From positions 11,556,064 through 11,620,063 of the forward strand of contig NC_067115.1 of NCBI RefSeq assembly GCF_021347895.1: a DNA stretch of 64,000 nt. Reading direction: 5' to 3'. Below the pieces are notes generated by a model that was not told the origin of the DNA, did not search any database, and worked only from the letters and a program-made list of their open reading frames with translations. Source of the DNA: Acanthochromis polyacanthus. Taxonomy: Eukaryota; Chordata; Actinopteri; Pomacentridae. The stretch's first letter is position 1. Each line of letters begins with the position of its first letter. Below, piece after piece: positions 14,970-25,430 of this stretch. A program made the position numbers and the translations under genes.

Positions 14970-15260
14970 AAAAGCAAAGAGGATGGCTCGGGGAGCGGCG
15001 AGGCAGGAGGAAGAGACGTGGTGAGACAGAAAGGGGGCCGATATAAGAGAGCTGGGCAGGCAGTGAGAGTGGCCAGGCAAACAAGGACGAGGTGTGAAGG
15101 ATGGTTGAGAACAGTAGAGGGTGAGGAGGGAGACATGGGGAGATAGATGAAAGGGGGGAGGATTGTGAGGCAAGTGAGAGAGGAGGTAGAGGGGTATATA
15201 GACAAAATCAAGATAAGGAAAGAAGGGTGAGGAGAACCAAGGAGAAAAGAGTTTAGGATG
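14970..15260. repeat. Purine-rich (GA) low-complexity tract
   Basis: The plus strand is dominated by G and A in runs such as 'gaggcaggaggaagagacg'. The minus strand yields two overlapping Pro/Ser/Leu-rich frames (14918-15320) that are artefacts of composition. Confidence 0.75.
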
Positions 15261-15819
15261 GAACATTTTCAGGAGAGTTAAGGCGACACAAAGACCAGAC
15301 AGTGCAGCGAGTGAAAGCAAAGAAAGAGCAACACTTCTGACTTGGGCGGATCAATTTTGTTTTGTGCTAGATCCAAAAATTGCTTTCCAGCATCTGCAAT
15401 TTCTCATCATGTGGTTTGACAATTTTCCACTAGAGAGGCTTAACCCTTAAACTAATGTGACATGTAGCCATTATCATTCCCATCGGTGCTCTGAAATTTA
15501 ATGTTCCTGTGACCTCAGCAAACACAGCAATTAATACATCAGGACATGAGTTAAACCAATAGCTGGTCATTTTGGGAAATGCATATTTGCTGTCTTGTCT
15601 AGAGTTAGATGAGAAGATCAATACTTTCTCTTTTCTGGCCATGTTTTAAAGTTTGATAGTTTTTTTTCTTTTCTTTATCCTGTATTTTTTTTTTTTTTTA
15701 TGTCAAACTGTTTACTGGCCAGCTGCATTAGATTCCTGAATCTTTGCTGGTTGCCCGGCATCCTTACAGTAATTGCTTTCCATTGCTTTCAGCTTAGCAC
15801 TACAAAAGGTATCCAATGA
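15261..15819. other. No gene seen; T-rich runs
   Basis: Contains poly-T runs at 15660-15670 and 15686-15699. No coding or repeat identity was recognised. Confidence 0.5.
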
Positions 15820-15908
15820 ATATGTCAATGACTCCAGAGGATAAACTCACTGACTTTAGTAATTTCATGGCTTTTCCTTTGGCAAGACCACCAGGTTCAT
15901 GTTTGTCA
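15820..15908 (-). repeat. Fragment of dispersed GCTAAC-type repeat
   Basis: The minus strand contains 'aacatgaacctggtgg', a 'ggaaaagccatgaaatta' block and 'gtcagtgagtttatcctctg'. These phrases are typical of the second half of the teleost repeat whose first half occurs at 1330-1690. The fragment is short and diverged. Confidence 0.5.
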
Positions 15909-15955
15909 GAATATCAATCTGCCAAGTAGATTGATGTTTGTCAAAACAAACAAGA

Positions 15956-16315
15956 CAAGTACTCAGAGAGTGCAGTACTCCGTCAAGGCTGCTCACTTAT
16001 TGTATGATTTCCGACGGATGAAATCTTTAAAAAGTTTGTGGTTTGCAGCAGTTGATTTGTAGTAAGATTGCAGTCATGTGATCATCAGCAGGGAGCTGAC
16101 GTAGTGTTCAGTTGGAGTCGTAGTTACAGTGACGCCGTGATGCTATCTTGCAATGATACAGAAATCTTTTTTAAATATGTGGATCCAGACTATAAGCCGC
16201 ATCACTGCCAAAATCTAATCAGATTGTACTTGTGTCATTTCTTCCCTGAAAATTTCATCAAAATCTGAGTAATGTTGCTAACAGACAGACAGACCAACAG
16301 CAATTGTCACATAAC
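15956..16315 (+). repeat. Dispersed repeat A ('actcagagagtgcag...acagacag')
   Basis: Begins with 'actcagagagtgcag' and a CTCCG block, and ends with 'cctgaaaatttcatcaaaat', 'ttgctaacagacagacagac' and 'gtcacataac'. The same opening and closing phrases bound the repeat at 62464-62905, so these are two copies of one family. The ACAG run near the end is part of the element. I do not know its formal class. The closing 'gctaacagacagac' and 'tccttgacggagg' (in the other copy) are common in fish repeats. Confidence 0.7.
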
Positions 16316-16929
16316 TCTGCAATGTTCTGCCAGTACTGTTTAGTACTGGATTAGTTAATGTGAATAACAGTGTCATTGTTAGCATGCTAGCATGCTGACA
16401 TTAGCTTGTAGCGGAAAACTCACAGAAGCACTAGCATGACTCCATTGCACTGTGAAAAATTAGTTTATGCTTTAATGGACTGCAGTTATATAGCTTATAT
16501 ATCTTTGCTATATTATAGAAAAATAATGACTGCAAAAATAGATAAAATTGTATAAATGCAATAAAATAATATAATGGAACAACATGAATCTTATTTACAT
16601 ATGACAACTGAGTTCAAGGAATTAGCATTCCTCCACAATCAGTAATCATTTTAAACACTAGTCTTAACCATCTGAAAATATCCAAGTATATGAAGACAGA
16701 GGAGGCAAACCGAAATTCCAGGTAGCAAAAACTTAACTTTGAGTCGATTTCACTAACTTACCTCAACTTGAATTTAGTTTCAGATCAAAAAACATAAATT
16801 TTGAATTTAAAGTACACACAATATTAAGTTGATGAAATTTCCAACTCATCAAATTAATGTTTGCATCAGAGGGTTTATCTAAATCATCAAGTGTTGCTGT
16901 TTAAATTCTGGCATCATGCATTTATTTAA
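16316..16929. other. No gene; AT-rich
   Basis: A small 'agcatgctagcatgctgac' palindromic patch lies at 16381. Otherwise this is AT-rich DNA without recognised content. Confidence 0.5.
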
Positions 16930-17205
16930 GTGGCAGGAACAGCTCCCTTGTATCACCATTTAGATACATTTTTCATAGTAAAGTTCAACAAAAGTTCTAC
17001 CAATGGTTTTACAGTGTGTTTCTCATTCATCCATTCCCACACACACATGGTGGCAGAGCCATGCAAGGTGCTCACTTGCCATCAGGACCAACTGGGTGTT
17101 CAGTGTCATGCCCAAGGACACTGCGGCATGTGGAGGCGCCAGGGATTGAGCCGCCAACCTTGAAATTAGAGGAAAACCTGCTCTAACAGTTGAGCCACGG
17201 CCAGT
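16930..17205 (-). repeat. tRNA-like SINE or tRNA-derived dispersed repeat
   Basis: The plus strand reads 'catggtggcagagccatgc', 'gtgtcatgcccaaggacac', 'agggattgagccgccaacct' and finally 'cagttgagccacggcc'. Reversed, this gives 'gtggctcaactg' (A-box-like) and 'aggttggcggctcaatccct' (B-box-like GGTTxxAxxCC), spaced as in a tRNA-derived Pol III promoter. The pattern is a common teleost repeat, on the minus strand here. An internal open frame is not a gene. Confidence 0.65.
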
Positions 17206-17547
17206 CTGTTATAGTGACATTTAAGTCAGTGTAAATGTGGAAGAAAATCGAGATCACCACTTGTTCCATAACTGCCTTTGCCTAACTAAAAGCACAAAAC
17301 ATGACAACATTTGTGCCTTATTAATGGTGTATCTCTGAAGCAGTGTCATCTTGTCTGTACCTCCTCAATATTCTGGTTTGTAAAACACAATGAAAATGTG
17401 CAGCAGAATCTATAATCTAAAACCACGGTTGTGGGCTTTTTGTTATGGAAAGCCTCAGGCGTGAGAAAGGCCTCAAAATGTATGTGCAGTCACATCTTTG
17501 AGTTTGCATGCATGCAAATAGACGTATCTCTACCGTATATGCCGTCC

Positions 17548-17550
<3 letters not shown>

Positions 17551-17612
<62 letters not shown>
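17551..17612. repeat. (GT)n microsatellite, about 62 bp
   Basis: Uninterrupted GT dinucleotides. Confidence 0.97.
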
Positions 17613-17615
<3 letters not shown>

Positions 17616-20600
17616 GATGCTTGTTTGTGGTGATCAGTGGGGAATCAAAGCGTATGGACCAGGAGTGAGAGAAGCCTTGGTTGTCTGATTAGACCCCTCC
17701 AGGGAATACAGAGGAGCTAGTGGGAGGGAGGGCGCTATCTGCTGTGGTTGTTAAAACACCACTGCACATGTACATTTACACAAAACGGAGTAGAAGTATT
17801 CAGATGAAGACACAACTCCACACACACATGCAAGTATGCTCAATTAAATTTGAATGCTTATGATGTAATTTCTCCTTCATTGCGCCATAGTCGTATGGTC
17901 TCTGGGCACTCTAATGTTAATTGCCACTGATGCTGGCTGTGCTTGTTGTTGTTTGTTACTTCTGACAAGTTTGGGTTGTTGAGCTACGTAAACATATTGC
18001 TGTAAACAGTGGGTCAGCTCATGGGGCAAGTACAGCCGGGAGTCGTTCAGCTGCAGATTCTCGTGGAAATGGAAATGAGGTAGATTATAGAGTTTCTGTA
18101 AGAGAAAATGTGCACATGCATCTCACTGCTTAATGTTTGAACAGGCAGAACGTATTGAAGCGCTATAATATCCAGAGGGATGACCTGTTGACACAGTCTC
18201 TTGATTATTTTTAAGAATGTGTAACCCCATGGCCATATTAGTGATAAAAGAAAGCATCTGCAATTTTCAGTGACATGTCTGTACAATTAGAATTCTACAA
18301 ATCTTATACAGAATAGAATTTACAAATCCATTTATTCTTTACTATGCTTTACCGCAAGTGTTCTTCACTCTTGCTGTACGCTGTAAAAAGGAGTGAAAAA
18401 TAAGAAAAATCCATGAGTAAGTACATCCAAACTGCTGATGTAGTGACCTAAGGGCAGGAATTTTAGCCTCTTGAATTTTCTGTTTCACTACAAAAAGCTA
18501 CAAACTTAACATTTCAATTTTATCATTCAAAAGGTTTCTTTTGGAAGCTGACATGCAAACATAGCATGAATCACGTTTCAGGCTACCTGATGAATATAAG
18601 CTCACCATTCATCTGCTTTTGTCTGTGTGCTTTGGTCTCCGCTAACTCCTGAAGCAGCCAAAGATTCAATATGTTCACCTTCATGGTGCCAACTGTATCT
18701 GGGGTTTGGTGCTTGGCAGGTAGCATACAGTGGGTTAGTCCAAACTTTCCAGCAACCTGATGCAGCCCAAAAACAAGGCTGATGAGACGAAATGAAACAG
18801 CAAAGCTGCACAATATGAATCTCCAAGAATGAACTAAATGCTGTTGAGTAAACTTGGGAGGTGATTCTCTGTTGGTTTGTCATCCAGAGCAACATATTTC
18901 TCCTTATGCATAGTAACTTTGCTGATTTGTAACAGAAAAATATTGCCTAGACTTTAAAGTTCCCTGATGTTTTTACAGTTTCACAAATTTTGTTCCTGCT
19001 GCTCGTTTGAAATTTAATTAAAAAACCTGCAATTTTTCAGCATGTTTCTTATGTTATTATTATTATGATTATTATTATTATTTTGTACAGCCAGTTGGGT
19101 GCTGTGCTGTAATGTCAACTTAGCATCTGTCTAATTTCTGTTTTCTTTCACTTATGAATTCCTCAAGACACCAGAACTCTTCTTGGACTACTGACCAAAA
19201 ACAGTTATAACTGAGTTTCTTTTCTCATGAAGACTAGACACATTGAAATTTGCGTTAATGTCTCTTCCTTTTATTCCCCCTGCTTATCGTAAAGAAAATA
19301 GATAGTGTAAATAATCATCTTAGATTGCACTAATAAACAGGGTTTTTTTTAAGTGTGCCAGTTGCAGTCATACAATATTGTAATGATTTTTCCAGCTTTA
19401 CTCAACGGCAGCACAGTCTAATTCAAAGGAATACTCTCCTCTCTCACCTACAGCCACATCAAAGAATGCACCAGCTCGTAAGCTATGCACTAATTATTAA
19501 TACTCCAAGACAGGTTTTAAAATTCATGCATATCTGGAGCAGTGACCTCTGCAGACATGTAGATTTGTCTTTGTGATGTATCTGCTGTGGCTACGGCATG
19601 GGAAAGCAATAAGCGGCACAGTTATAAAAGTAAGAGGGGATTTATCTGTAGTGGTGGTAAAGTCGATGATAAATGGGTTAAACAGATGCTTTCCTTTGAA
19701 GGTAAATGAATTAAACCCGGGAAAACGTATAACTAGGTCAAAGTGGAAAAAGGACTTAACTTTGTGGCAAAAAAGGCAGAAAAAAATGTTTAAAAAGGAA
19801 GAACGGGGGATAATTATACATGTTGGAAAAGTGTACTAGCATTATGCAAAAGAATAAAAATTATTTAATCAGGATTCTGTTGTAATGGCATGCCAAATGT
19901 AGCAAAGAAAGATAATGTAGGTTGAAGAAATGCAGACAGAAATTAGGGCCTGCAGATATGAGTGGTACCAATTCCAAAATCATATGTTAAATTGAATAAA
20001 AATTAGGCTAATGTCAGTTTTTATTTGCTGGTTTATATCAAGGCCTCTAATGTGCTGTTTGCAGAGCAGTCCAGAGTGGTGACAATCCTATACTGCATTA
20101 CTTGAGCATATAAAATGTAAATAGCGATGACTATGCAGAAGGGTAATAAGCAGTTTTAATCACACACAGGGTCGCCTTTGATATGCTCATCCTTCTGTAG
20201 GAGGGTATGTGGAACAGATGAAGGACAAAAAGTTCAGCGCTGCCATTCTGCCTGGACTCATCCCACTGCTTCAGCAATCAATTGTGCTGTAATTACCAAC
20301 AACGGCATCTGTCAGAGATCTGTATCTTATCTGACTGGACCATTTGATAATAGGGTTTATCAGTGGAAATGACCGGTGAGATCTTTACCACGTCAAGGAT
20401 ACGCAAGGGTATTTGAGGTCAGGGTGCCACAAGAACAGTAGCTTATCAGATGACGTACTGTCAGACGGAAAGGCAACAGTGTTCGATAATCTTTACAGCA
20501 AGAGGAAATGCTTCACCTGTGGCACTATAGGGTGCATGTAACAAAATAACCTGACATTCATAAATATATCTTGACATAAAGATAAGATACACCTGGAAAT

Positions 20601-21140
20601 GTAAACAATGAGGGCCACAGAGGACAAATTCAATAAAACACTCATCATTTTTCACCGTGCAACTACGTGATGCATCAGAACAGTCACACCAATTACATGT
20701 GTGCACTACAAAGTCACAAGAGCCAGCCCGAGCAAGGTGAAGCCATTCTCTCTCTGCAACATCTCTGGAAATTGTGCCTTTGCTGGTTAGTTTTCCAGTC
20801 ATAGTGATAACATGTCTGCTTTTGTGGTCTGTGGTTCACTTTTTACACCTCAACTCCCTGCTGAAAATAGAGGTGAACAATACGGCCAGCTTCCGGTAAC
20901 AACGTGCACGAAAGCACACGAATAAACACATTTTATCTGTCTGTCGCATTCTGTACAAAAGGTTAAAATCTGGTGAGCTCACTGCCTTTCTTTATTGGTT
21001 GTTGTTGCTGTTTGGTTTGTTCTAATCAATTTTTGTATGGATGAAACAACACATAGTTCTTATAAATGGGTGTTTTCACTTTGACATGAAAGAGTCTTTA
21101 TTTTCACACATTCGTATAAAAAAATACTAATTAAAGTGAC
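17613..21140. other. No gene or confidently recognised repeat
   Basis: AT-rich DNA. 18600-18890 ('ggggtttggtgcttggcagg', then 'caaggctgatgagacg') may be an old dispersed repeat. 19053-19083 is an imperfect (TTA)n run. 20160-20400 is low-repeat and could be conserved noncoding DNA. A minus-strand frame of 113 codons at 20461-20802 shows no recognised domain. Confidence 0.45.
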
Positions 21141-21152
21141 AAAAATTCAAAA
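21141..21152. repeat. Rex3 target-site duplication, 5' copy
   Basis: The 12-mer 'aaaaattcaaaa' immediately precedes the GC-rich leader of the Rex3 element and recurs exactly at 24470-24481 after its tail. Confidence 0.85.
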
Positions 21153-21163
21153 ATAACTCCGCC

Positions 21164-21242
21164 ACCGGCAGGTACCGGCAGGTGTCCTGCCGATGCCGGT
21201 CCCAAGCCCGGATAAAGGAGGAGGGTTGGGGGCTTAGCCCCC
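21164..21242 (+). promoter_or_regulatory. Structured Rex3 5' leader
   Basis: Two nested stems are visible. ACCGGCA (21164-21170) can pair with TGCCGGT (21194-21200). Inside it, CGGCAGG (21176-21182) can pair with CCTGCCG (21186-21192) around a TGT loop. A third hairpin pairs GGGGGC (21228-21233) with GCCCCC (21237-21242) around TTA. AAGCCC (21204-21209) could alternatively pair with GGGCTT (21230-21235). A role in promoter activity, RNA processing or translation is possible but not shown. Confidence 0.5.
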
Positions 21243-21252
21243 GTAAAACTTA

Positions 21253-24200
21253 ATGACCCGTATGGCAGTTAAAAACATAAGGACCGTGACGCCGCCCGGT
21301 ATGGCGCAGCCGGGGCCCCACCCTGGAGCCAGGCCTGGGGTTGGGGCTCGTATGCAAGCGCCTGGTGGTCGGGTCTCCGCCCACGGGACCCGGCCGGGCT
21401 TAGCCCGAAAGGACGACGTGGGTCCGCCCTCCTGTGGGCTCACCACTCACAGAGGGTTCCGTAGGGGTCGGGTGCAAAGTGGACAGGGCGGCGGTCGAGG
21501 CGGGGTGCCTCGGCGGCCCGGCCCGCGTTCACGACCACTTACTGTGGGGACGTGGAACGTCACCAAACTGGCGGGGAAGGAGCCTGAGCTGGTGCGGGAG
21601 GTTGAGCGCTACCGACTAGATATAGTCGGCCTCACCTCCACGCACGGCTTGGGCTCTGGAACCGCCCCTCTGGAAAGGGGTTGGGCGCTCCATTATTCTG
21701 GAGTTCCCCGCGGGGTGAGGCGGCAGGCTGGGGTGGCACTGCTCATTGCCCCCCAGCTTAGTCGCCTCGTGTTGGAGTTCACCCCGGTGGACGAGAGGGT
21801 CGCGTCCCTACGCCTTCGGGTTGGGGACAGGCTCCTCACCGTAGTCGTGGCCTACGGCCCGAACACTAGTGGGGGGTATGCGGCCTTCTTGGAGTCCCTG
21901 GGAAAGGTGCTGGATAGTGCGCCGACCGGGGACTCCATTGTCCTGCTGGGGGACTTCAACGCCCACGTGGGCAACGACAGTGAGACCTGGAGGGGGGTGA
22001 TTGGTAAGAACGGCCCCCCCGATCTGAACCCGAGTGGTGCTCAATTGTTGGACTTCTGTGCGAGTCACAGTTTGTCCATCATGAACACCATGTTCGAGCA
22101 CAGGGGTGTCCATAAGTGCACGTGGCACCAGGACACCCTAGGCCGGAGGTCGATGATCGACTTTGTAGTCGTGTCTTCTGACCTCCGGTCGCGTGTCTCG
22201 GACACTCGGGTGAAGAGAGGGGCGGAGCTGTCGACCGATCACTACCTGGTGGTGAGCTGGATCCGCCTACAGGGGAAGAAGCTGGTTAGACCTGGCAGGC
22301 CCAAGCGTATCGTGAGGGTCTGTTGGGAACGGCTGGCGGAACCCTCTGTTAGGAGTGACTTTAACTCCCACCTCCGGGAGAGCTTCTCACAGATCCCGAG
22401 GGAGGTGGGAGATATAGAGTCTGAGTGGACTTTGTTCTCCTACTCCATTGTCGATGCGGCCGCTCGGAGCTGTGGCCGCAAGGTCTCTGGTGCCTGTCGT
22501 GGCGGCAATCCCCGAACCCGGTGGTGGACATCGGAGGTAAGGGATGCCGTCAAGCTGAAGAAGGAATCCTACCGGGCCATGTTGGCCTGCAGGACTCCTG
22601 AGGCAACTGAAGGGTACCGGCAGGCTAAGCGTGCTGCAGCCCGGGCGGTCGCAGAGGCAAAAACTCGGGTCTGGGAGGAGTTCGGAGAGGCCATGGAGGA
22701 GGACTATCGGTCGGCCTCGAAGAAATTCTGGCAAACCGTCCGGCGCCTCAGGAGGGGGAAGCAGTACCTCACCAGTACTGTTTACAGTGCGGGTGGGGAG
22801 CTGTTGACCTCGACTGGGGACGTTGTTGGACGGTGGAAGGAATACTTCGAGGATCTCCTCAATCCCGCCGTCACGTCTTCCGGAGAGGAAGCAGAGACTG
22901 ATGATGCCGGGGGAGACTCGCCCATCACCCGGGCTGAAGTCACTGAGGTGGTTCACAAGCTACCCGGTGGCAAGGCTCCGGGGGTGGATGAGATCCGTCC
23001 TGAGTATCTGAAGTCTCTGGATGTTGTGGGACTGTCCTGGTTGACACGTCTCTGCAGCATCGCGTGGCGGTCGGGGACGGTACCTCTGGACTGGCAGACC
23101 GGGGCGGTGGTCCCTCTGTATAAGAAGGGGGACCGGAGGGTGTGTTCCAACTATAGGGGAATCACACTTCTCAGCCTCCCTGGTAAAGTCTATTCCAGGG
23201 TACTGGAGAGGAGAATCCGGCCGCTAGTCGAACCTCGGATCCAGGAGGAGCAGTGTGGTTTTCGTCCTGGTCGCGGAACACTGGACCAGCTCTATACCCT
23301 CCAGCAGATCCTCGAGGGTTCATGGGAGTTCGCCCAACCAGTCCACATGTGTTTTGTGGACTTGGAGAAGGCGTTTGACCGTGTCCCTCGGGGTGTCTTG
23401 TGGAGGGTTCTGGGGGAATATGGGGTTCGGGGCCCTTTGTTAAGGGCGGTCCGATCCCTGTATGACCACAGTAGGAGTTTGGTCCGTATAGCCGGCAGTA
23501 AGTCGGACCTGTTCCCGGTGCGCGTCGGTCTCCGCCAGGGCTGCCCTTTGTCTCCGGTTCTGTTCGTTATCTTTATGGACAGAATTTCTAGGCGCAGTCA
23601 GGGGCCTGAAGGAGTCCGGTTCGGGAACCACAGGATCTCGTCTCTGCTGTTTGCAGATGACGTTGTCCTGTTGGCTTCATCGAATCAGGACCTTCAGTGC
23701 GCACTGGGGCGGTTCGCAGCCGAGTGTGAAGCGGCCGGGATGGGGATCAGCTCCTCCAAATCCGAGGCCATGGTTCTCGACCGGAAAAAGGTACTTTGCC
23801 CCCTTCAGGTCGGTGGGGTGTCCCTCCCCCAAGTGGAGGAGTTCAGGTATCTCGGGGTCTTGTTCACGAGTGGGGGGCGGATGGAGCGAGAGATTGACAG
23901 ACGGATCGGTGCAGCGTCTGCAGTGATGCGGGCGTTGTATCGGACTGTTGTGGGGAAGAAGGAGCTGAGTCAGAAGGCAAAGCTCTCGATTTACCGGTCG
24001 ATCTACGTTCCCACCCTCACCTATGGTCATGAAAATTGGATCATGACCGAAAGGACAAGATCGCGGATACAAGCGGCCGAAATGAGTTTCCTCCGCAGGG
24101 TGGCTGGGCGCTCCCTTAGAGATAGGGTGAGGAGCTCGGTCACCCGGGAGGAGCTCGGAGTAGACCCGCTGCTACTCCGCATTGAGAGGAGCCAGCTTAG

Positions 24201-24438
24201 GTGGCTTGGGCATCTGTTTCGGATGCCCCCTGGACGCCTCCCTCGGGAGGTGTTCCAGGCACGTCCCACTGGGAGGAGACCCCGGGGAAGACCTAGGACA
24301 CGCTGGAGGGACTATGTCTCTCGGCTGGCCTGGGAACGCCTCGGGATCCCCCCAGACAGTTTGGAGGAGGTGTGCGTGGATCGGGAGGTCTGGACATCAC
24401 TGCTGAGAGAGCTGCCCCCGCGACCCGACCTCGGATGA
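21253..24438 (+). CDS. Rex3 endonuclease/reverse transcriptase polyprotein, intact
   Basis: An uninterrupted 1061-codon frame. Residues 1-95 are Gly/Pro/Arg-rich. The apurinic-type endonuclease follows: GTWNV (Asn102), [10 protein letters not shown] (123-132), [10 protein letters not shown] (Asn236), MIDFVVVSS (Asp303) and STDH (His330). The RT includes [32 protein letters not shown] (Asp703), LRQGCPLSP and [10 protein letters not shown] (Asp802-Asp803). After it come [12 protein letters not shown] and a C-terminal [11 protein letters not shown] / [11 protein letters not shown] region typical of RTE-type ORFs. The protein would nick target DNA and copy element RNA by target-primed reverse transcription. 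The position where AP-type endonucleases usually have a catalytic Glu reads Thr-Ser (128-129); I recall this from other Rex3 copies. The start is the first ATG in frame, and a downstream Met is possible. Codon use is GC-rich, unlike the flanks. Confidence 0.95.
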   Translation: MTRMAVKNIRTVTPPGMAQPGPHPGARPGVGARMQAPGGRVSAHGTRPGLARKDDVGPPSCGLTTHRGFRRGRVQSGQGGGRGGVPRRPGPRSRPLTVGTWNVTKLAGKEPELVREVERYRLDIVGLTSTHGLGSGTAPLERGWALHYSGVPRGVRRQAGVALLIAPQLSRLVLEFTPVDERVASLRLRVGDRLLTVVVAYGPNTSGGYAAFLESLGKVLDSAPTGDSIVLLGDFNAHVGNDSETWRGVIGKNGPPDLNPSGAQLLDFCASHSLSIMNTMFEHRGVHKCTWHQDTLGRRSMIDFVVVSSDLRSRVSDTRVKRGAELSTDHYLVVSWIRLQGKKLVRPGRPKRIVRVCWERLAEPSVRSDFNSHLRESFSQIPREVGDIESEWTLFSYSIVDAAARSCGRKVSGACRGGNPRTRWWTSEVRDAVKLKKESYRAMLACRTPEATEGYRQAKRAAARAVAEAKTRVWEEFGEAMEEDYRSASKKFWQTVRRLRRGKQYLTSTVYSAGGELLTSTGDVVGRWKEYFEDLLNPAVTSSGEEAETDDAGGDSPITRAEVTEVVHKLPGGKAPGVDEIRPEYLKSLDVVGLSWLTRLCSIAWRSGTVPLDWQTGAVVPLYKKGDRRVCSNYRGITLLSLPGKVYSRVLERRIRPLVEPRIQEEQCGFRPGRGTLDQLYTLQQILEGSWEFAQPVHMCFVDLEKAFDRVPRGVLWRVLGEYGVRGPLLRAVRSLYDHSRSLVRIAGSKSDLFPVRVGLRQGCPLSPVLFVIFMDRISRRSQGPEGVRFGNHRISSLLFADDVVLLASSNQDLQCALGRFAAECEAAGMGISSSKSEAMVLDRKKVLCPLQVGGVSLPQVEEFRYLGVLFTSGGRMEREIDRRIGAASAVMRALYRTVVGKKELSQKAKLSIYRSIYVPTLTYGHENWIMTERTRSRIQAAEMSFLRRVAGRSLRDRVRSSVTREELGVDPLLLRIERSQLRWLGHLFRMPPGRLPREVFQARPTGRRPRGRPRTRWRDYVSRLAWERLGIPPDSLEEVCVDREVWTSLLRELPPRPDLG

Positions 24439-24448
24439 AGCGGAAGAA

Positions 24449-24469
24449 GATGGATGGATGGATGGATGG
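24449..24469 (+). repeat. Rex3 (GATG)n 3' tail
   Basis: About five GATG units directly follow the short 3' UTR, ending at the 3' target-site duplication. A GATG tail is characteristic of Rex3 and is thought to be the template end used at integration. Confidence 0.92.
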
Positions 24470-24481
24470 AAAAATTCAAAA
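24470..24481. repeat. Rex3 target-site duplication, 3' copy
   Basis: An exact repeat of the 12-mer at 21141-21152. The tail's final A may be shared with the duplication, so the boundary is uncertain by one or two bases. Confidence 0.85.
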
Positions 24482-25264
24482 TTCAAAAGCAATGAATGTT
24501 AAAAACTCTCAAGGGGGTTAAATGCTTGTTTTAGTTCCTGTATTTTGTCTTTATTAGTAAACTACAGAGGTGCTGCTATGAACAGAGTCCAGCTAACTGC
24601 TTCCTGTGCTTTTTGTCTGTTGCAACGCAGCTTGCTTAAGTAACATAAAAACCACCACATGGCTCCAGTTGTGTGAAAGTATTTCAGTTAATAATAGGTT
24701 CTAGAGATTGACATAAATCATATACAAGGAGCAACAGAAGACGGGGGTTGAAATTTATGTAAACAGAGGTAGGACTTTTACCAAGAAGTCTTAAACCCTC
24801 TTACCTAATCGGTATTACACAAAATAACTAAAAATTTAAATCTTTTGCTGCCGTACCTCTAGTCACTAACCAAAAACAAAATGCACAGACAGGAGAAGCA
24901 GCCCAAAACCTGGTATCGGATGTTTACTTAGACTGCAAGTTATGCTTAAGAGAATGCACTTAAGCAAACAAAGCCTGCTGCTAACTCCATTTATGTACAT
25001 ATTGGCAAGTGGTATTCAGTTTTGCGTCTTTTTTAAGATAATAAATTAATTTATTCCAAAAAACAGTCCCCTCAATAAATAATGTAAAAGCACTCACAAA
25101 ATTCTCTTAAATAGAGGGCAATCCTCCAAATTCGCTTACTACACCACGCTCAGTATGTGCTTCACAGGGTGTTCTGTTTCATCATCATGGTGAGCCCAAA
25201 GGGTTTCAAACAATGCATGGCTGCACTCATTGATACTATACATCTGCTACACAAGCATGTTCAC
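24482..25264. other. No gene or recognised repeat seen
   Basis: AT-rich DNA that resumes the composition seen left of the Rex3 insertion. Confidence 0.5.
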
Positions 25265-25430
25265 ATTCTCTATCCCACTTATTATGTCGGTAGGATGGAG
25301 TTTATCCCGTCACGCACTGGATAAAATTTAACTTGCTGCCAGTTAATCACAGGGGCAACATCAACACACAAGCAAATACATTTTTTTTTTCTGCAAAGAG
25401 AAACTGTTGACCGTTGCACCATTGTTCCAC
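25265..25430. repeat. Degraded dispersed repeat (low confidence)
   Basis: Phrases such as 'gagtttatcccgtcacgc', 'cagttaatcacaggggcaac' and 'accgttgcaccattgttcc' resemble the start and end of a common fish repeat (normally 'cctggacaggtcaccagtcc...' to '...ctgcaccaccgtgcc'). The middle part is missing. Confidence 0.4.

Larger units (their letters stand above)
21153..24469 (+). mobile_element. Rex3: Full-length Rex3 non-LTR retrotransposon (RTE clade)
   Basis: A GC- and CpG-rich 3.3-kb block inside AT-rich DNA, flanked by a perfect 12-bp direct repeat. Order: a structured 5' leader of about 100 bp, one long ORF (endonuclease then reverse transcriptase), a 3' UTR of only about 12 nt, and a (GATG)n tail. 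A single EN-RT ORF, very short 3' UTR and GATG tail are the published hallmarks of Rex3. The segments at 23092-23111 and 23537-23557 nearly match the standard degenerate Rex3 primer sites as I remember them. The intact ORF and retained CpGs suggest a recent insertion. The exact 5' end is set by the duplication. Confidence 0.93.

Noticed and set aside
14918..15320. Minus-strand frames of 97 and 127 codons
   Set aside because: Again opposite-strand readings of a GA-rich tract.
20461..20802. Minus-strand frame with several Cys and His residues
   Set aside because: Looked briefly like a zinc-binding domain, but Cys and His spacing does not fit THAP, C2H2 or BED patterns.
21808..24406. Other frames inside the Rex3 element, both strands
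   Set aside because: Shadows of the GC-rich Rex3 ORF; no independent motifs.
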